From Arthrobacter beigongshangensis (GTDB taxonomy: Bacteria > Bacillota > Bacilli > Bacillales_A > Planococcaceae): 64,000 nt of DNA. Location: NCBI RefSeq assembly GCF_016820585.1, contig NZ_JADHDX010000009.1:62001-126000 (forward strand), written 5' to 3'. The notes under the pieces are model-generated. The model ran no database searches and was not told the DNA's origin. It was given only the letters and a program-made list of their open reading frames with translations. Below, in pieces: positions 17,794 through 27,097 of the stretch. The position numbers and the translations under genes are program-made. How positions within the stretch are numbered: the first letter of the stretch is position 1; every line of letters begins with the position of its first letter.

Positions 17794-19080
17794 ATGTATG
17801 AGGAGAGTTCGACAATTGAGTTGAAGCGCCAAGTAACGGATGGGTTGAAAAAAGAAGTAATCGCCTTTATGAATACAAATGGTGGAACGATTGTTATCGG
17901 TGTAGAGGATGACGGCTCCGTGATAGGGCTTCCGCATGCACGGCAGGATCTTGAGTCGATCAGTAGCATGTTACGTGATAGCATCAAACCCGATGTGCTT
18001 GTGTATACAAAGGCTGAAATCATATCGATAGAAGGGAAGGATGTTATTGAAATTGAGATTGCCAGAGGAACAAGGAGACCCTATCATCTAGCTAGTAAAG
18101 GGATTAAGCCATCCAGGGTTTTTGTGCGTCATGGGACGACTGTAAATCCAGCATCAAACGAGGCAATTCGTAAGATGATTATGGAGTCGGATGGCACAAG
18201 TTTTGAAAATATACGTTGTATGAATCAAACGTTGGCATTTGATTATGCAAAAAAGTTGTTTGCGGAAGAGAAATTGTCTTTTGGGCAAACGCAGCAAAGA
18301 ACGCTTGGAATTGTGAATGAGGAAGGGTATTATACGAATCTTGGTTTACTGTTATCGGAGCAGTGTGAGCATACCGTCAAATGCGCGCGTTATCAAGGAA
18401 CTACGAAATTGGAGTTTCGGGATCGTAAGGAATTCGGTGGTTCCCTTTTGAAGCAAGTGAACGATGTATATGACTATTTACAAATGCACAATGCAAGTGT
18501 GGCTGAATTTAATGGGCTACAGCGAATCGAAACGTCAGAATATCCAAGCGATGCGCTACGCGAAGCGTTAATCAACGCTGTGGTACATCGTGATTATGGA
18601 TTTAGTGGCAGTATTTTAATCCATATTTTCGATGATCGGATCGAGATTGTTTCGGTAGGCGGTTTGGTTCAAGGCCTATCAGTAGAGGATATTGAATTAG
18701 GGATTTCACAAAGCCGCAACTCCAAATTGGCGAACTGTTTTTATAGATTGAAATGGATTGAAAGTTATGGAACGGGGTTACAACGGATAAGAGAAAGTTA
18801 TGCGGGCGTGGAACAAGAACCATTTTGGGAGATAGGACCAAATGCTTTCGTTGTTACATTGCCGAAAAAGGATTTAGTGTCGTTGAAAAAGAATCAAGGT
18901 GTTTCGTTAAATTTGATGAGTTGGATTAAGCAGCATGAGACTTTCACTAGTAAAGAATTGGAAAACCATCTTGATAGAAGTAAATCATCCGTTCGTCAGT
19001 TGATAACAGAACTCGTTGCTTCCAATGTAATTGAACGCGTCGGGCGTGGGCGTGCGACAAAGTATCGTGCGAAACTATGA
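17794..19080 (+). CDS. AlbA_2/Schlafen-domain ATP-binding regulator with winged helix
   Basis: 428 residues. The N-terminus is an AlbA_2 (Schlafen-like) domain: ESSTIELKRQ, FMNTNGGTIVIGVEDDG and FVRHGTTVNPA. The middle resembles a GHKL-type ATPase C-terminal module (ALREALINAVVHRDY, IHIFDDRIEIVSVGG, SYGTGLQRI). Residues about 370-428 form a winged helix (FTSKELENHLDRSKSSVRQL). Start ATG 17794 has AAGGAGG upstream. Family members are transcription regulators or RNA/DNA-binding proteins, sometimes tied to phage defence or resistance; function is unassigned. The gene is divergent from the AraC regulator. Confidence 0.85.
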   Translation: MYEESSTIELKRQVTDGLKKEVIAFMNTNGGTIVIGVEDDGSVIGLPHARQDLESISSMLRDSIKPDVLVYTKAEIISIEGKDVIEIEIARGTRRPYHLASKGIKPSRVFVRHGTTVNPASNEAIRKMIMESDGTSFENIRCMNQTLAFDYAKKLFAEEKLSFGQTQQRTLGIVNEEGYYTNLGLLLSEQCEHTVKCARYQGTTKLEFRDRKEFGGSLLKQVNDVYDYLQMHNASVAEFNGLQRIETSEYPSDALREALINAVVHRDYGFSGSILIHIFDDRIEIVSVGGLVQGLSVEDIELGISQSRNSKLANCFYRLKWIESYGTGLQRIRESYAGVEQEPFWEIGPNAFVVTLPKKDLVSLKKNQGVSLNLMSWIKQHETFTSKELENHLDRSKSSVRQLITELVASNVIERVGRGRATKYRAKL

Positions 19081-19210
19081 CTAGCTAAATAGAGGAAAAG
19101 TACTCGGTCTAATCGAAGTGTACTTTAAGAAAGTAAATGACGGGGAATTCGGGGTGCGTATATGATTGAAATCATCGTTGCGTTTGTATCGTCTGAGAAG
19201 GGGGCTTACT

Positions 19211-20512
19211 ATGACGCGTTTAACAGATCATTTACTTGTACTTTCATTTGATTGTTTATCGTCGCTGGATCTTCCGATGTTAGAAACGCTACCGCATTTT
19301 CAGGAGCTGTTGGACAAGGCAGCGATTTGTAGACAGGTCGAGACGATTTATCCTTCGGTGACGTACCCGTGTCATACGAGTATTGTGACGGGGAATTTTC
19401 CGAATCGGCATGGCGTTGTGACGAATACGTTGCTGCAGCCGAATCGACCGTCACCAGATTGGTATTGGCATCGTCGTCATATTAAAGGGACGACGTTATA
19501 TGATGAAGCGAAGCAAGCCGGCTTGTCGACTGCGGCATTGCTATGGCCTGTGACGGCAAAGGCGAAGATTGATTATCATATGCCGGAGATTTTTGCGAAT
19601 CGTCCGTGGCATCATCAAATTGCTGTTTCTTTTATGAATGGCAGCAAGCGCTATCAGCTTGAGATGAATCGTAAGTTTGGTCATCAGCGGAAGGGGATTG
19701 CTCAGCCAGAACTGGATGATTTCGTGACGGCGTCAACTGTACATACGATTCAAACGAAAAAGCCGAATTTGATGCTAGTTCACTTGGTAGACCTTGATAC
19801 GCAACGTCACCATCACGGATTTTCTTCGGAGGAAGCGCATGCGGCTATTCAACGCCATGATCGACGGCTGGGTGAGATTTTGTCGGCTTTGAAAGAGAGT
19901 GGGATATACGAACAGACGACAATTGTCGCGCTGGGGGATCATAGTTCACTGGATCATTCGAGGGCTGTTAAGTTGAATGTGTTATTGAAGGAAAGCGGTT
20001 TGATCCAGTTGAATGGGCGGGGTATGGTGAAAGATTGGCAGGCATATTGTAAAAGTAATGACGGTTCGGCTTATATTTATGTGAAGGATGAGCAAGCAAA
20101 GGATAGAGTGCGTGCACTGCTGCACTCCCTTGTAGTTAATGAAGACAATGGCATTGAATTTGTCTTGGAAGGCCCTGAGGCAGGACTAAGGGGTGCGGAC
20201 GAGCAGGCTGCTTTTATGGTGGAGGCACGTCGTGGTTTTTACTTCACAGAGCATGTAGATGGAGAGCCGATTGATGTCATTATAGCGGAGGATGTGGCGG
20301 CGGGTAAGTATACACATGCTTCTCATGGCTATTCACCTGGAAAAGAGGAGTACTCGACGGTTTTTATGGCGACAGGGAAAGGGATTCGACAGAATGTGGA
20401 AATCGAGCATATGCGGTTGGTTGATGAAGGACCGACGTTTGCAAGATTGCTAGGGCTGGATTTGGGGAAGACGGATGGTAAGGTAGTTGAGGGGATTTTG
20501 AAATCTAAGTAG
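19211..20512 (+). CDS. Type I phosphodiesterase / nucleotide pyrophosphatase family protein
   Basis: 433 residues of the alkaline phosphatase superfamily. Metal ligands and nucleophile are visible: Asp in LSFDCLSS, catalytic Thr in YPSVTYPCHTS, Asp/His in LVDLDTQRHHHG, Asp-His in ALGDHSS and a final His in THASHGY. No signal peptide is seen, so it is probably cytosolic. Start ATG 19211 follows GAGAAGGGGG by 7 nt. Eukaryotic relatives (NPP/ENPP) cleave nucleotide pyrophosphates or phosphodiesters; bacterial substrates are mostly undefined. Confidence 0.87.
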   Translation: MTRLTDHLLVLSFDCLSSLDLPMLETLPHFQELLDKAAICRQVETIYPSVTYPCHTSIVTGNFPNRHGVVTNTLLQPNRPSPDWYWHRRHIKGTTLYDEAKQAGLSTAALLWPVTAKAKIDYHMPEIFANRPWHHQIAVSFMNGSKRYQLEMNRKFGHQRKGIAQPELDDFVTASTVHTIQTKKPNLMLVHLVDLDTQRHHHGFSSEEAHAAIQRHDRRLGEILSALKESGIYEQTTIVALGDHSSLDHSRAVKLNVLLKESGLIQLNGRGMVKDWQAYCKSNDGSAYIYVKDEQAKDRVRALLHSLVVNEDNGIEFVLEGPEAGLRGADEQAAFMVEARRGFYFTEHVDGEPIDVIIAEDVAAGKYTHASHGYSPGKEEYSTVFMATGKGIRQNVEIEHMRLVDEGPTFARLLGLDLGKTDGKVVEGILKSK

Positions 20513-20581
20513 ATTGAAATTTTACAACTTTTACATTTACTTTCGTGTAAACTATTCATAGAGAATGGAAGGGGTGTGGGC

Positions 20582-21844
20582 ATGAAGAAGTATACGAAAC
20601 AAGAGAATAGTTGGATTTTCTATGATTGGGCAAACTCGGCGTACTCCATCATTATTACGACGGCGGTTTTCCCATTGTATTATAAGGCGGTTGCGACAGA
20701 TGCTGGCGTGAGTTTGTCGAATTCGACGGCGTATTTGGGCTACTCAGTTGCCATTGCGACATTCATATTGGCAATGATTGGGCCGATTTTAGGGGCAATT
20801 GCAGATTACGAAGGATTAAAGAAGAAGTTTTTCTTGTTTTTTTTCCTCATGGGGACAGTCTCGACAGTTTCATTGGCATTTGTTCCGGGGGATAATTGGT
20901 TGTGGTTATTAATTATCTACGTTATTACAGCAGTGGGTTTTCATGGTGCAAATATATTTTATGATGCATTTCTCATTGACGTTACGCCGGAAAAGCAGAT
21001 GAACCATATATCTGCACGTGGTTTTGGTTTAGGGTATATCGGGAGCACAATTCCATTTATTATTAGTATTGCTATTATTCTATTGGCCCAAAAAGAACTG
21101 ATTCCGCTTGCTGTGCCTACGGCGAGTAAGCTTGCTTTTGTCATTACGGCAATTTGGTGGTTTGTCTTTACAATTCCGATGCTGAAAAATGTGCATCAGC
21201 TTCATGGCGTGAAACGTGAGCCGAATATACTCGGTGGTAGTTTCAGACGTCTTGGTGGGACATTTAAAGAAATCCGTAAATATCGGACAGTGTTTTTATT
21301 CTTACTGGCTTATTTCTTTTATATCGATGGTGTTGGAACGATTATTAATATGTCAACGGCTTACGGAACTGATTTAGGGATTGACTCGACAAGTCTTCTT
21401 ATTATTTTGTTTGTCACGCAAGTAGTGGCTGCGCCATTTTCGATTCTTTACGGTAAGTTAGCACAGAAGTTTACGGGGAAAAAGATGCTGTATGTTGGCA
21501 TTTGTGTTTATATTATCGTTTGTATTTATGCGTATTTCATGAAAACAACGATGGATTTTTGGATATTGGCGATGCTTGTTGCAACGTCACAGGGCGGCAT
21601 CCAGGCGCTTAGTCGTTCCTATTTTGCTAGAATTGTCCCGAAAGAAAAAGCAAATGAGTTTTTCGGCTTTTATAACATTTTCGGGAAATTTGCATCCGTC
21701 ATGGGTCCTTTATTGGTAGCATTAACAACGCAGCTGACAGGAAGCTCCGCAAATGGTGTATTCAGCCTCGTTGTATTGTTCGTTATCGGGCTAGCTATAC
21801 TTGCGAAGGTTCCAGAACCAGATGATAGAGTGAACGCTGCATAA
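20582..21844 (+). CDS. MFS transporter, UMF1 (Atg22-like) family
   Basis: 420 residues and about 12 hydrophobic segments. The family hallmark N-terminus (SWIFYDWANSAYS) and the conserved RGFGLGYIGS region after helix 4 are present, as is QGGIQALSRSYFARIVP in the C-terminal half. Relatives include fungal Atg22 vacuolar amino-acid effluxers; bacterial members are uncharacterised exporters. The start is ATG 20582 with GGAAGGGG 7-8 nt upstream; a GTG two codons earlier is less likely. Own terminator follows. Confidence 0.9.
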   Translation: MKKYTKQENSWIFYDWANSAYSIIITTAVFPLYYKAVATDAGVSLSNSTAYLGYSVAIATFILAMIGPILGAIADYEGLKKKFFLFFFLMGTVSTVSLAFVPGDNWLWLLIIYVITAVGFHGANIFYDAFLIDVTPEKQMNHISARGFGLGYIGSTIPFIISIAIILLAQKELIPLAVPTASKLAFVITAIWWFVFTIPMLKNVHQLHGVKREPNILGGSFRRLGGTFKEIRKYRTVFLFLLAYFFYIDGVGTIINMSTAYGTDLGIDSTSLLIILFVTQVVAAPFSILYGKLAQKFTGKKMLYVGICVYIIVCIYAYFMKTTMDFWILAMLVATSQGGIQALSRSYFARIVPKEKANEFFGFYNIFGKFASVMGPLLVALTTQLTGSSANGVFSLVVLFVIGLAILAKVPEPDDRVNAA

Positions 21845-21848
21845 CGAG

Positions 21849-21886
21849 AAAAGCGAGGTGCACCGTGAGAGGTGTCCTCGCTTTTT
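21849..21886 (+). terminator. Intrinsic terminator after UMF1 gene
   Basis: 10-bp stem AAAAGCGAGG/CCTCGCTTTT (21849-21858, 21876-21885) with additional inner pairing and a terminal T-run. Confidence 0.9.
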
Positions 21887-21916
21887 GGTATGTGTTGAAT
21901 AGGGAGGATGAATGAC

Positions 21917-22366
21917 ATGGTTAAAGAAATAGATATTACAGATCCAAAACTTGCTGAAGAGGTGTTAAGTGTTCAACTCCTTTCGTATCGGGTAGAGGCA
22001 GAATTGATTGATTTCTATGATATTCCACCGTTAAAGGATACGGTTAGTACATTGCAACGATGTGGAGAAACGTTCTATGGCTGTTATGTAGATGGAGAGT
22101 TGGGCGGAGTTACTTCAATAAAAGTAGAAGAGGGACTCATTGATATTCATCGGTTAATGGTGCATCCGAAACACTTTAGGAAAGGGATCGCTGGGAGGCT
22201 ATTAGACTTTGTTGAAAACTGCGGAGAAGGTGATGAAACGCTGATTGTTTCAACAGGTTCTAAAAATGCACCAGCCATCTACTTCTATGAAAAACGGGGA
22301 TTCATAAAAACTGGAGACACAAAAGTAATGGAAGGTTTATCAATCACTTCATTTGAAAAAAAATGA
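21917..22366 (+). CDS. GNAT-family N-acetyltransferase
   Basis: 149 residues. The acetyl-CoA binding region appears as IHRLMVHPKHFRKGIAGRLL (about residues 77-96; R/QxxGxA-type pyrophosphate loop), followed by a C-terminal YEKRGF strand typical of GNAT folds. Start ATG 21917 is placed 9 nt after GGAGG; an ATG at 21908 lies inside the ribosome binding site. Substrate unknown; small amines or protein N-termini are usual. Confidence 0.87.
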   Translation: MVKEIDITDPKLAEEVLSVQLLSYRVEAELIDFYDIPPLKDTVSTLQRCGETFYGCYVDGELGGVTSIKVEEGLIDIHRLMVHPKHFRKGIAGRLLDFVENCGEGDETLIVSTGSKNAPAIYFYEKRGFIKTGDTKVMEGLSITSFEKK

Positions 22367-22428
22367 AATGACGTTATGCTGTGTAACTATTTAGAATTAT
22401 TCACGTCTATTAATAGAGGTGGGATAAT

Positions 22429-23019
22429 ATGAGAAAAATTATACGTTTTACTTTGCTATTTGTTTTTGTGATGGTGTTAGCAGCGTGTTCTCAAACAGTG
22501 GACCCTTTAGAAGGAAAAGTGAGTCAACTTGAAGCGGATAAAGTAGTGTTATCGGAAAACCTAGATAATCAAGAAAACAAGATAGAAAAACTAACCCAAA
22601 ATATTGCGGAGCTAGAAAAACAGATAGACGCCACTAAAAAGGAAAAAGATATTTTTCCGGGTATTAGTAATCTATCACGGGAATTTGTTCGTGCGCATAC
22701 GTCGGGGGATAAAGAGAAACTACAGGAACTTTTGTCGGAGGACATCATTCTTGTGGATAGAGATAATGAGCTATTTGCAAAACATGGTGAGGATGAATAT
22801 GAGTGGCTCTTATTTTCTCGTGAAAGAAAGGTTCAATTAGATGATTGGGTTATACAAGGGTATCAATATGATAGCGAAAATGACACATTTCATATTCATA
22901 TAAGAGAGTTTTATGTAGATATAAATGGGGAGCCTGATAGCCCACCAACATTCTTAGGTTTATCTTTTAAAATGTTTAACAATGAATGGAAAATAATTAG
23001 TTTGGCATTTGACGTCTAA
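22429..23019 (+). CDS. Lipoprotein with coiled coil and NTF2-like C-terminal region
   Basis: 196 residues. A lipoprotein signal peptide ends in the lipobox LAAC (Cys about residue 20). Residues about 28-72 form a charged coiled coil. The rest resembles a SnoaL/NTF2-like cone fold by spacing and pattern (EFVRAHTSGDKEKLQELL, where a short helix precedes a strand-rich tail). Extracytoplasmic and membrane-tethered. Two small membrane-protein genes follow in the same direction and may be co-transcribed. Function unknown. Confidence 0.78.
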   Translation: MRKIIRFTLLFVFVMVLAACSQTVDPLEGKVSQLEADKVVLSENLDNQENKIEKLTQNIAELEKQIDATKKEKDIFPGISNLSREFVRAHTSGDKEKLQELLSEDIILVDRDNELFAKHGEDEYEWLLFSRERKVQLDDWVIQGYQYDSENDTFHIHIREFYVDINGEPDSPPTFLGLSFKMFNNEWKIISLAFDV

Positions 23020-23062
23020 AAGCTCTTGAGTGGAAAAACTAGGTTTTAAGAACGAGGTGCAT

Positions 23063-23356
23063 ATGAGAAATAATATTAATGTATGGTCTTTTATACTTTC
23101 TCTATGTTGCATCCCTTTATTTTTTATTGCGGCAACGTCTACAAGTATTTTAAGCTTTTTTACCAAGGTCATAGGTATTCATCCTTTAGATATGGTCTTG
23201 GGTGTGACGGTGATAACATTTTTTCTTGGATTGATCGGTTTAAAGAATGTAAGGGAATGGAAGGCGATGGCTAGAAGTATATTTACTATTATTTTTACAA
23301 TAGGTTTTTTAATAGTACTAATTTACATTATATTTACTGGTAGATTGCTTAGGTAG
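23063..23356 (+). CDS. Small integral membrane protein, 97 residues
   Basis: Three hydrophobic segments (about residues 6-30, 40-60 and 68-93) and little else. ATG 23063 follows ACGAGGTG; the open frame runs 11 codons further upstream with no ribosome binding site. It begins 43 nt after the lipoprotein gene. Unrecognised family. Confidence 0.65.
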   Translation: MRNNINVWSFILSLCCIPLFFIAATSTSILSFFTKVIGIHPLDMVLGVTVITFFLGLIGLKNVREWKAMARSIFTIIFTIGFLIVLIYIIFTGRLLR

Positions 23357-23388
23357 TTTTGTACAATTCAAATAGGGTGGGATAAATC

Positions 23389-23586
23389 GTGTCGAAGTAT
23401 ATTAGTATATTTTTCTTGGTTTTATTAGCGAGTGCATTTGTCTTTTTTCCGTTGGCTTTTATATTTGATGGAGGAAATTACGCCGAAACTGCCATTTATA
23501 TATTCGGAACACTAATTGTTATATTGCTCTCATTTTTGATTTCACAGATGTATTATTTAATAAATTTAATCAAGAGTAAACGTTAG
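23389..23586 (+). CDS. Small integral membrane protein, 65 residues
   Basis: GTG start at 23389 with AGGGTGGGA upstream. Two hydrophobic helices (about residues 4-27 and 34-60) with a positively charged C-terminus (IKSKR). It follows the 97-residue membrane protein by 32 nt and a terminator lies 125 nt downstream. Unrecognised family. Confidence 0.6.
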   Translation: MSKYISIFFLVLLASAFVFFPLAFIFDGGNYAETAIYIFGTLIVILLSFLISQMYYLINLIKSKR

Positions 23587-23710
23587 TTCAATTTTTTGTC
23601 ATAATGGATGTTCCTCTCGGACAGTGTATAAACTGAGCGTAGGCTACCTTAGCGCCGAAGTGGGTTTGAAGAAAATGTTGATTTGGGCTTTTAAACGTTA
23701 TTTAGAGTAC

Positions 23711-23756
23711 AAAAAGGATAGATAAAGCGAAGCGCTTCGCCTTATCTATCCTTTTT
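23711..23756. terminator. Long bidirectional terminator hairpin
   Basis: AAAAAGGATAGATAA pairs with TTATCTATCCTTTTT. An inner GCGAAGC/GCTTCGC palindrome and one A-C mismatch complete an almost uninterrupted 23-bp stem serving genes on both strands. Confidence 0.93.
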
Positions 23757-23765
23757 CTTTTTCAA

Positions 23766-24395
23766 TTACTTTTTTTCAATATGATCGATATGCAAAATTC
23801 TAAAACCATTCTTCTCCAGTTTGTCGCTTAGTTTCTCAATGTCCTCTTCTGTCTTTCCATCCTCAAGCGTAATCACAACTCTTCGTGCCAATACGGAACC
23901 ATTATCCAATGTAAACATACCTTCGATATTTTCGCCACGTAGCGTTTTTGTTAATTTTTCAATCATGCCTTTTGCCTCGGTTGAAGAAATCGTAATATTA
24001 ATACCACCTGTTTTCAGACCAAATGCATCCTCCAATACGCTTTCAACTTTGTTATGCGTTAGAATACCAATTAGTTTTCCATTTTCAACAACGCTTAGAA
24101 ACGGTAAAGACTTAATATCAATCAACGCGTTTAAGAAAGAAGATCGTTCGGATATAAAAGCATCCTGGTGCATCAATAAATGCTCAACCGTCTTATTTTT
24201 ATCACCGCTGTCTTCATAAATATATTCAATCAAATGTACTTTATAGATCATTCCTTTGTAATTCTCATTACTGTCCACAACGGGAATACATCGGTAGCCA
24301 CTTTCTTTGATTTTCGTTAACACTTCCATAACGGTTTGCTTGTTATTCGCAACGACTACATCTTGTTTTGGTAAATATAAATCTCTGACTAGCAT
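23766..24395 (-). CDS. cbpA: CBS-CBS-ACT protein, CbpA-like candidate c-di-AMP binding protein
   Basis: 209 residues: a CBS pair (about 1-125; GYRCIPVVDSNENYKGMIYK and FLSVVENGKLIGILTHNKV) followed by an ACT-like domain (about 130-205; GGINITISSTEAKG start, RRVVITLEDGK). This CBS-CBS-ACT order and length match the Listeria/Bacillus CbpA group, which binds cyclic di-AMP, and also resemble AcuB. Start 24393-24395 has AGGGGGAAG 6 nt upstream. The gene symbol is by architecture only. Probably cytosolic, controlling stress or osmolyte responses. Confidence 0.72.
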   Translation of the reverse strand: MLVRDLYLPKQDVVVANNKQTVMEVLTKIKESGYRCIPVVDSNENYKGMIYKVHLIEYIYEDSGDKNKTVEHLLMHQDAFISERSSFLNALIDIKSLPFLSVVENGKLIGILTHNKVESVLEDAFGLKTGGINITISSTEAKGMIEKLTKTLRGENIEGMFTLDNGSVLARRVVITLEDGKTEEDIEKLSDKLEKNGFRILHIDHIEKK

Positions 24396-24464
24396 GTGAC
24401 TTCCCCCTTTAAATTAACGAAATTTTTTGGATGTTATTATATACTATTATAGTAGAATGATTGA

Positions 24465-24763
24465 CGGGTAGACAAGCTATTTCGGTATCCTCATCGACAA
24501 TCGCTTATAAAGGCACTTCATCAACGGCAAAAAGTCTCGGAATTCATCAATCGGGATGTGTTTGGTGTTTTTTATCATGGGATGGTAGATGGCTTTTCGT
24601 GCACCCATAAAAAACTCGTTGCAGAATTTTGAGTTTTTATTACCGCGGGCTGCTACCGAAATGGAAGTGGATAGTCTTGCATTGGTTCTATTACCAATTT
24701 GATGGCATACGAATTTAGCATAGAATGGCCGTAATGCGAGATTACATTGCGGAGTTAGTTTAA
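24465..24763 (+). pseudogene. Decayed 3' remnant of an unidentified gene, split over three frames
   Basis: Plus-strand reading gives protein-like sequence that changes frame. 24465-24629 encodes FINRDVFGVFYHGMVDGF-type sequence, 24631-24699 continues with RAATEMEVDSLALVLLP, 24702-24724 gives MAYEFSI, and 24725-24763 ends with MAVMRDYIAELV and TAA. A good terminator follows at 24779. The stitched product would be about 97 residues of a C-terminus; no start or 5' half remains. The opposite strand is also open here (about 96 codons) but without a suitable start. I cannot name the family. The rest of 24396-24820 holds nothing else. Confidence 0.55.
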
Positions 24764-24778
24764 GTGACTAAATAAGAG

Positions 24779-24816
24779 GGAGCTGGAACGAATTATCATC
24801 GTCCTGGCTCCTTTTT
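24779..24816 (+). terminator. Terminator of the decayed gene
   Basis: GGAGC...GCTCC stem (24779-24783, 24807-24811) with wobble-extended pairing and T5 on the plus strand. It is the only orientation clue for the remnant upstream. Confidence 0.65.
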
Positions 24817-24820
24817 CATC

Positions 24821-25012
24821 TTAGAATAAGCTAGGTTCATATGCAATGAAGTAATAGATCACATAAAACCAGCTCAAGCAACCGTGAAGTATCGCCCATC
24901 CGATAGACTGATAGGCAGTGTACGAGATAATCATGGCAAGGCAAGATCCAAAACTAATACCTTTTTTAATCACGCTTATGGTTCTTTGGCTTTGATGCTC
25001 TTTTTTCTGCAT
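24821..25012 (-). CDS. Small membrane protein, 63 residues
   Basis: ATG at 25010-25012 with GGAAGGATG upstream. A basic N-terminus (QKKEHQSQRT) precedes two hydrophobic helices (about 20-36 and 40-58). No recognised family. The gene faces the terminator of the decayed plus-strand gene and lies 260 nt from the chemoreceptor gene. Confidence 0.6.
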   Translation of the reverse strand: MQKKEHQSQRTISVIKKGISFGSCLAMIISYTAYQSIGWAILHGCLSWFYVIYYFIAYEPSLF

Positions 25013-25273
25013 TAAGGTTTCATCCTTCCCTAAAAATCGTACATTCTATAAAGTTTGATTACGAGCTAAAGTCATGGTTGAAAAAAGAATAATACATAGG
25101 TGTTTTACACTGTTGAAATCAATTCTGACATACTTGGCTAGCTTGTTAAAGATATATACATAATGCGGTTTTTCATTGAAATAAAATAAAAATCACTAAG
25201 AATTTAGGTAGGTTTGAGCAAGGATCAATCATGGGTAATGTCAAGTAAGATTCGAAAAGAAGGGGGAATAGAA

Positions 25274-26983
25274 ATGGGCTTACGAAACGCAAAAATAGGT
25301 AAAAAGTTATTTATTTTAATATCTTTATCAGTCGTTATTTTTTTCTTAATCGGTGGGACTGGGTTTTATTATATGCAACAAATGAAGGGAAACTCAGAAC
25401 AAATGTACCGGGATGCGCTACTTCCTATTAAATGGCAGTCTCAAATTCGTACAAATAGTCGGGCTGTCGATGGTTATACGTTGGAGATGCTGTTATCAAT
25501 GGATATAAAGATGAAACAGGAATTGGAGACGTTGATTTCTGAACGAATCGAAGAGAGTAAGGAATTAGAAATTAATTTAGAAGAAAGTCTGTTATCTGCT
25601 ACGGAAAAAGAAAAAATGGATCAATTTAGAGATGAATATGAACGCTATAAAGTTGAATTACAAAAAGTTATAGACCTAGCTTTGGAAGGGGAAAATGAAG
25701 TTGGTTATACAAAATACGAGAAAGAGCTTAAGGAATCATTAGAAGTTGCAAATACACTGATGCAAGATATTGAAGTCTATTTAGAAACATATGCAGATGA
25801 GTTGGATAGAAGTATTACAGCAAGTGTAAAAAGAAGTAACATGATCGTTATCATCGTTATTTTTATAGCACTTGTGTTAAAAGTTACATTAGGAATTGTC
25901 ATTGCGCGTATGATTATTCATCCGCTGAAAGAGATTGAAACATTGATGGTCGAGGCTGAACATGGTGATTTAACGGTAGAAGGGAAGTACCGCTCAAAAG
26001 ATGAGATTGGGGTTTTAATGACATCCTTTAATAGTATGGTGTCTAGGCTAAGGGAATTAATGATGCGAGTCAATAATACGTCAGAACAAGTGGCAGCCTC
26101 GTCCGAGCAATTGACCGCTAGTGCTGAAGAATCTACAAAGGCGAGTGAAGAGGTTGCCCAGACGATTCAAGGTGTAGCGCATGGTGCAGAGCGCCAGGTG
26201 GAAGAGACGAAGGAGAGTAAGAGAATCGTTGAAGAGATGACTGAAAGTATTCATTTAATTGCATCGAATACGCAGGAGATTTCTGCGAATGCGATTGAGA
26301 CATCACAAAAAGCATTGGAAGGAAACGAAGCGATTCAATCGACTATTAAACAAATGGGATCTATTAATATGACAGTTTCTCAACTATCGAGTGTAGTAGA
26401 AGGATTAGGCGAACGGTCTCGAGAAATTGGCAATATTATCGAAGAAATTACGAATATCGCCACGCAGACCAATTTGTTAGCGTTAAATGCAGCGATTGAA
26501 TCGGCGAGAGCAGGAGAGCACGGCAAAGGCTTTGCGGTTGTAGCAGATGAGGTTCGTAAATTAGCTGAACAATCGGCAGGCTCGGCTCAAACAATTGCCC
26601 AAATGATTGCTTTGATTCAAGAAGAAACGCAAGTTGCTGTACAATCGATGCAACAAGCAACAAATGAGGTTACGGGCGGTATAGAGGTTGTCAACAAAGC
26701 GGGCGAATCATTTGCACAAATCCGTACGTCTGTCGATGATGTAGCGAGTCAGTTGAAGAGTGTCTCAGCTACTGCTCAACAAATATCGGTTGGAGTTGAT
26801 CGAGTACTTCAATCAGAGGAAACATTGGCGGGAATTGCTGAAGACGCAGCATCTAGCACACAAAATGTCGCAGCCTCTACTGAAGAACAGTTAGCCTCAA
26901 TGGAAGAAATTGCAGCATCTGCGGAGTCACTGTCCCATCTGGCTGTCGATTTGCAGGAGCAAATTGAATTCTTTAAAGTGTAA
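25274..26983 (+). CDS. Methyl-accepting chemotaxis protein
   Basis: 569 residues: TM1 (about 11-33), an extracellular four-helix-bundle sensor (about 34-188), TM2 (about 190-212), HAMP (about 213-266) and the cytoplasmic signalling domain (about 285-569). The hairpin tip has the invariant [17 protein letters not shown] and [17 protein letters not shown]. Start ATG 25274 follows AAGGGGGA; the upstream 20 in-frame codons are dismissed. The 4HB sensor type often binds small polar ligands, identity unknown. No chemotaxis signalling genes are nearby, as is usual for orphan receptors. Confidence 0.94.
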   Translation: MGLRNAKIGKKLFILISLSVVIFFLIGGTGFYYMQQMKGNSEQMYRDALLPIKWQSQIRTNSRAVDGYTLEMLLSMDIKMKQELETLISERIEESKELEINLEESLLSATEKEKMDQFRDEYERYKVELQKVIDLALEGENEVGYTKYEKELKESLEVANTLMQDIEVYLETYADELDRSITASVKRSNMIVIIVIFIALVLKVTLGIVIARMIIHPLKEIETLMVEAEHGDLTVEGKYRSKDEIGVLMTSFNSMVSRLRELMMRVNNTSEQVAASSEQLTASAEESTKASEEVAQTIQGVAHGAERQVEETKESKRIVEEMTESIHLIASNTQEISANAIETSQKALEGNEAIQSTIKQMGSINMTVSQLSSVVEGLGERSREIGNIIEEITNIATQTNLLALNAAIESARAGEHGKGFAVVADEVRKLAEQSAGSAQTIAQMIALIQEETQVAVQSMQQATNEVTGGIEVVNKAGESFAQIRTSVDDVASQLKSVSATAQQISVGVDRVLQSEETLAGIAEDAASSTQNVAASTEEQLASMEEIAASAESLSHLAVDLQEQIEFFKV

Positions 26984-27097
26984 AAGGATTGGAATCACAA
27001 GGAGTTGGGGCGATGTTATTATCGTTTCAACTCTTTTTTGTGGTTGGGGCTGGTGCTAATTCGGGCAGACTAAGTGAATACACAAGGAATGAACGGG

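Noticed and set aside
24480-24770. Minus-strand open frame of about 96 codons
   Set aside because: It has no start codon near its beginning. The plus-strand remnant with a matching stop and terminator explains the region better.
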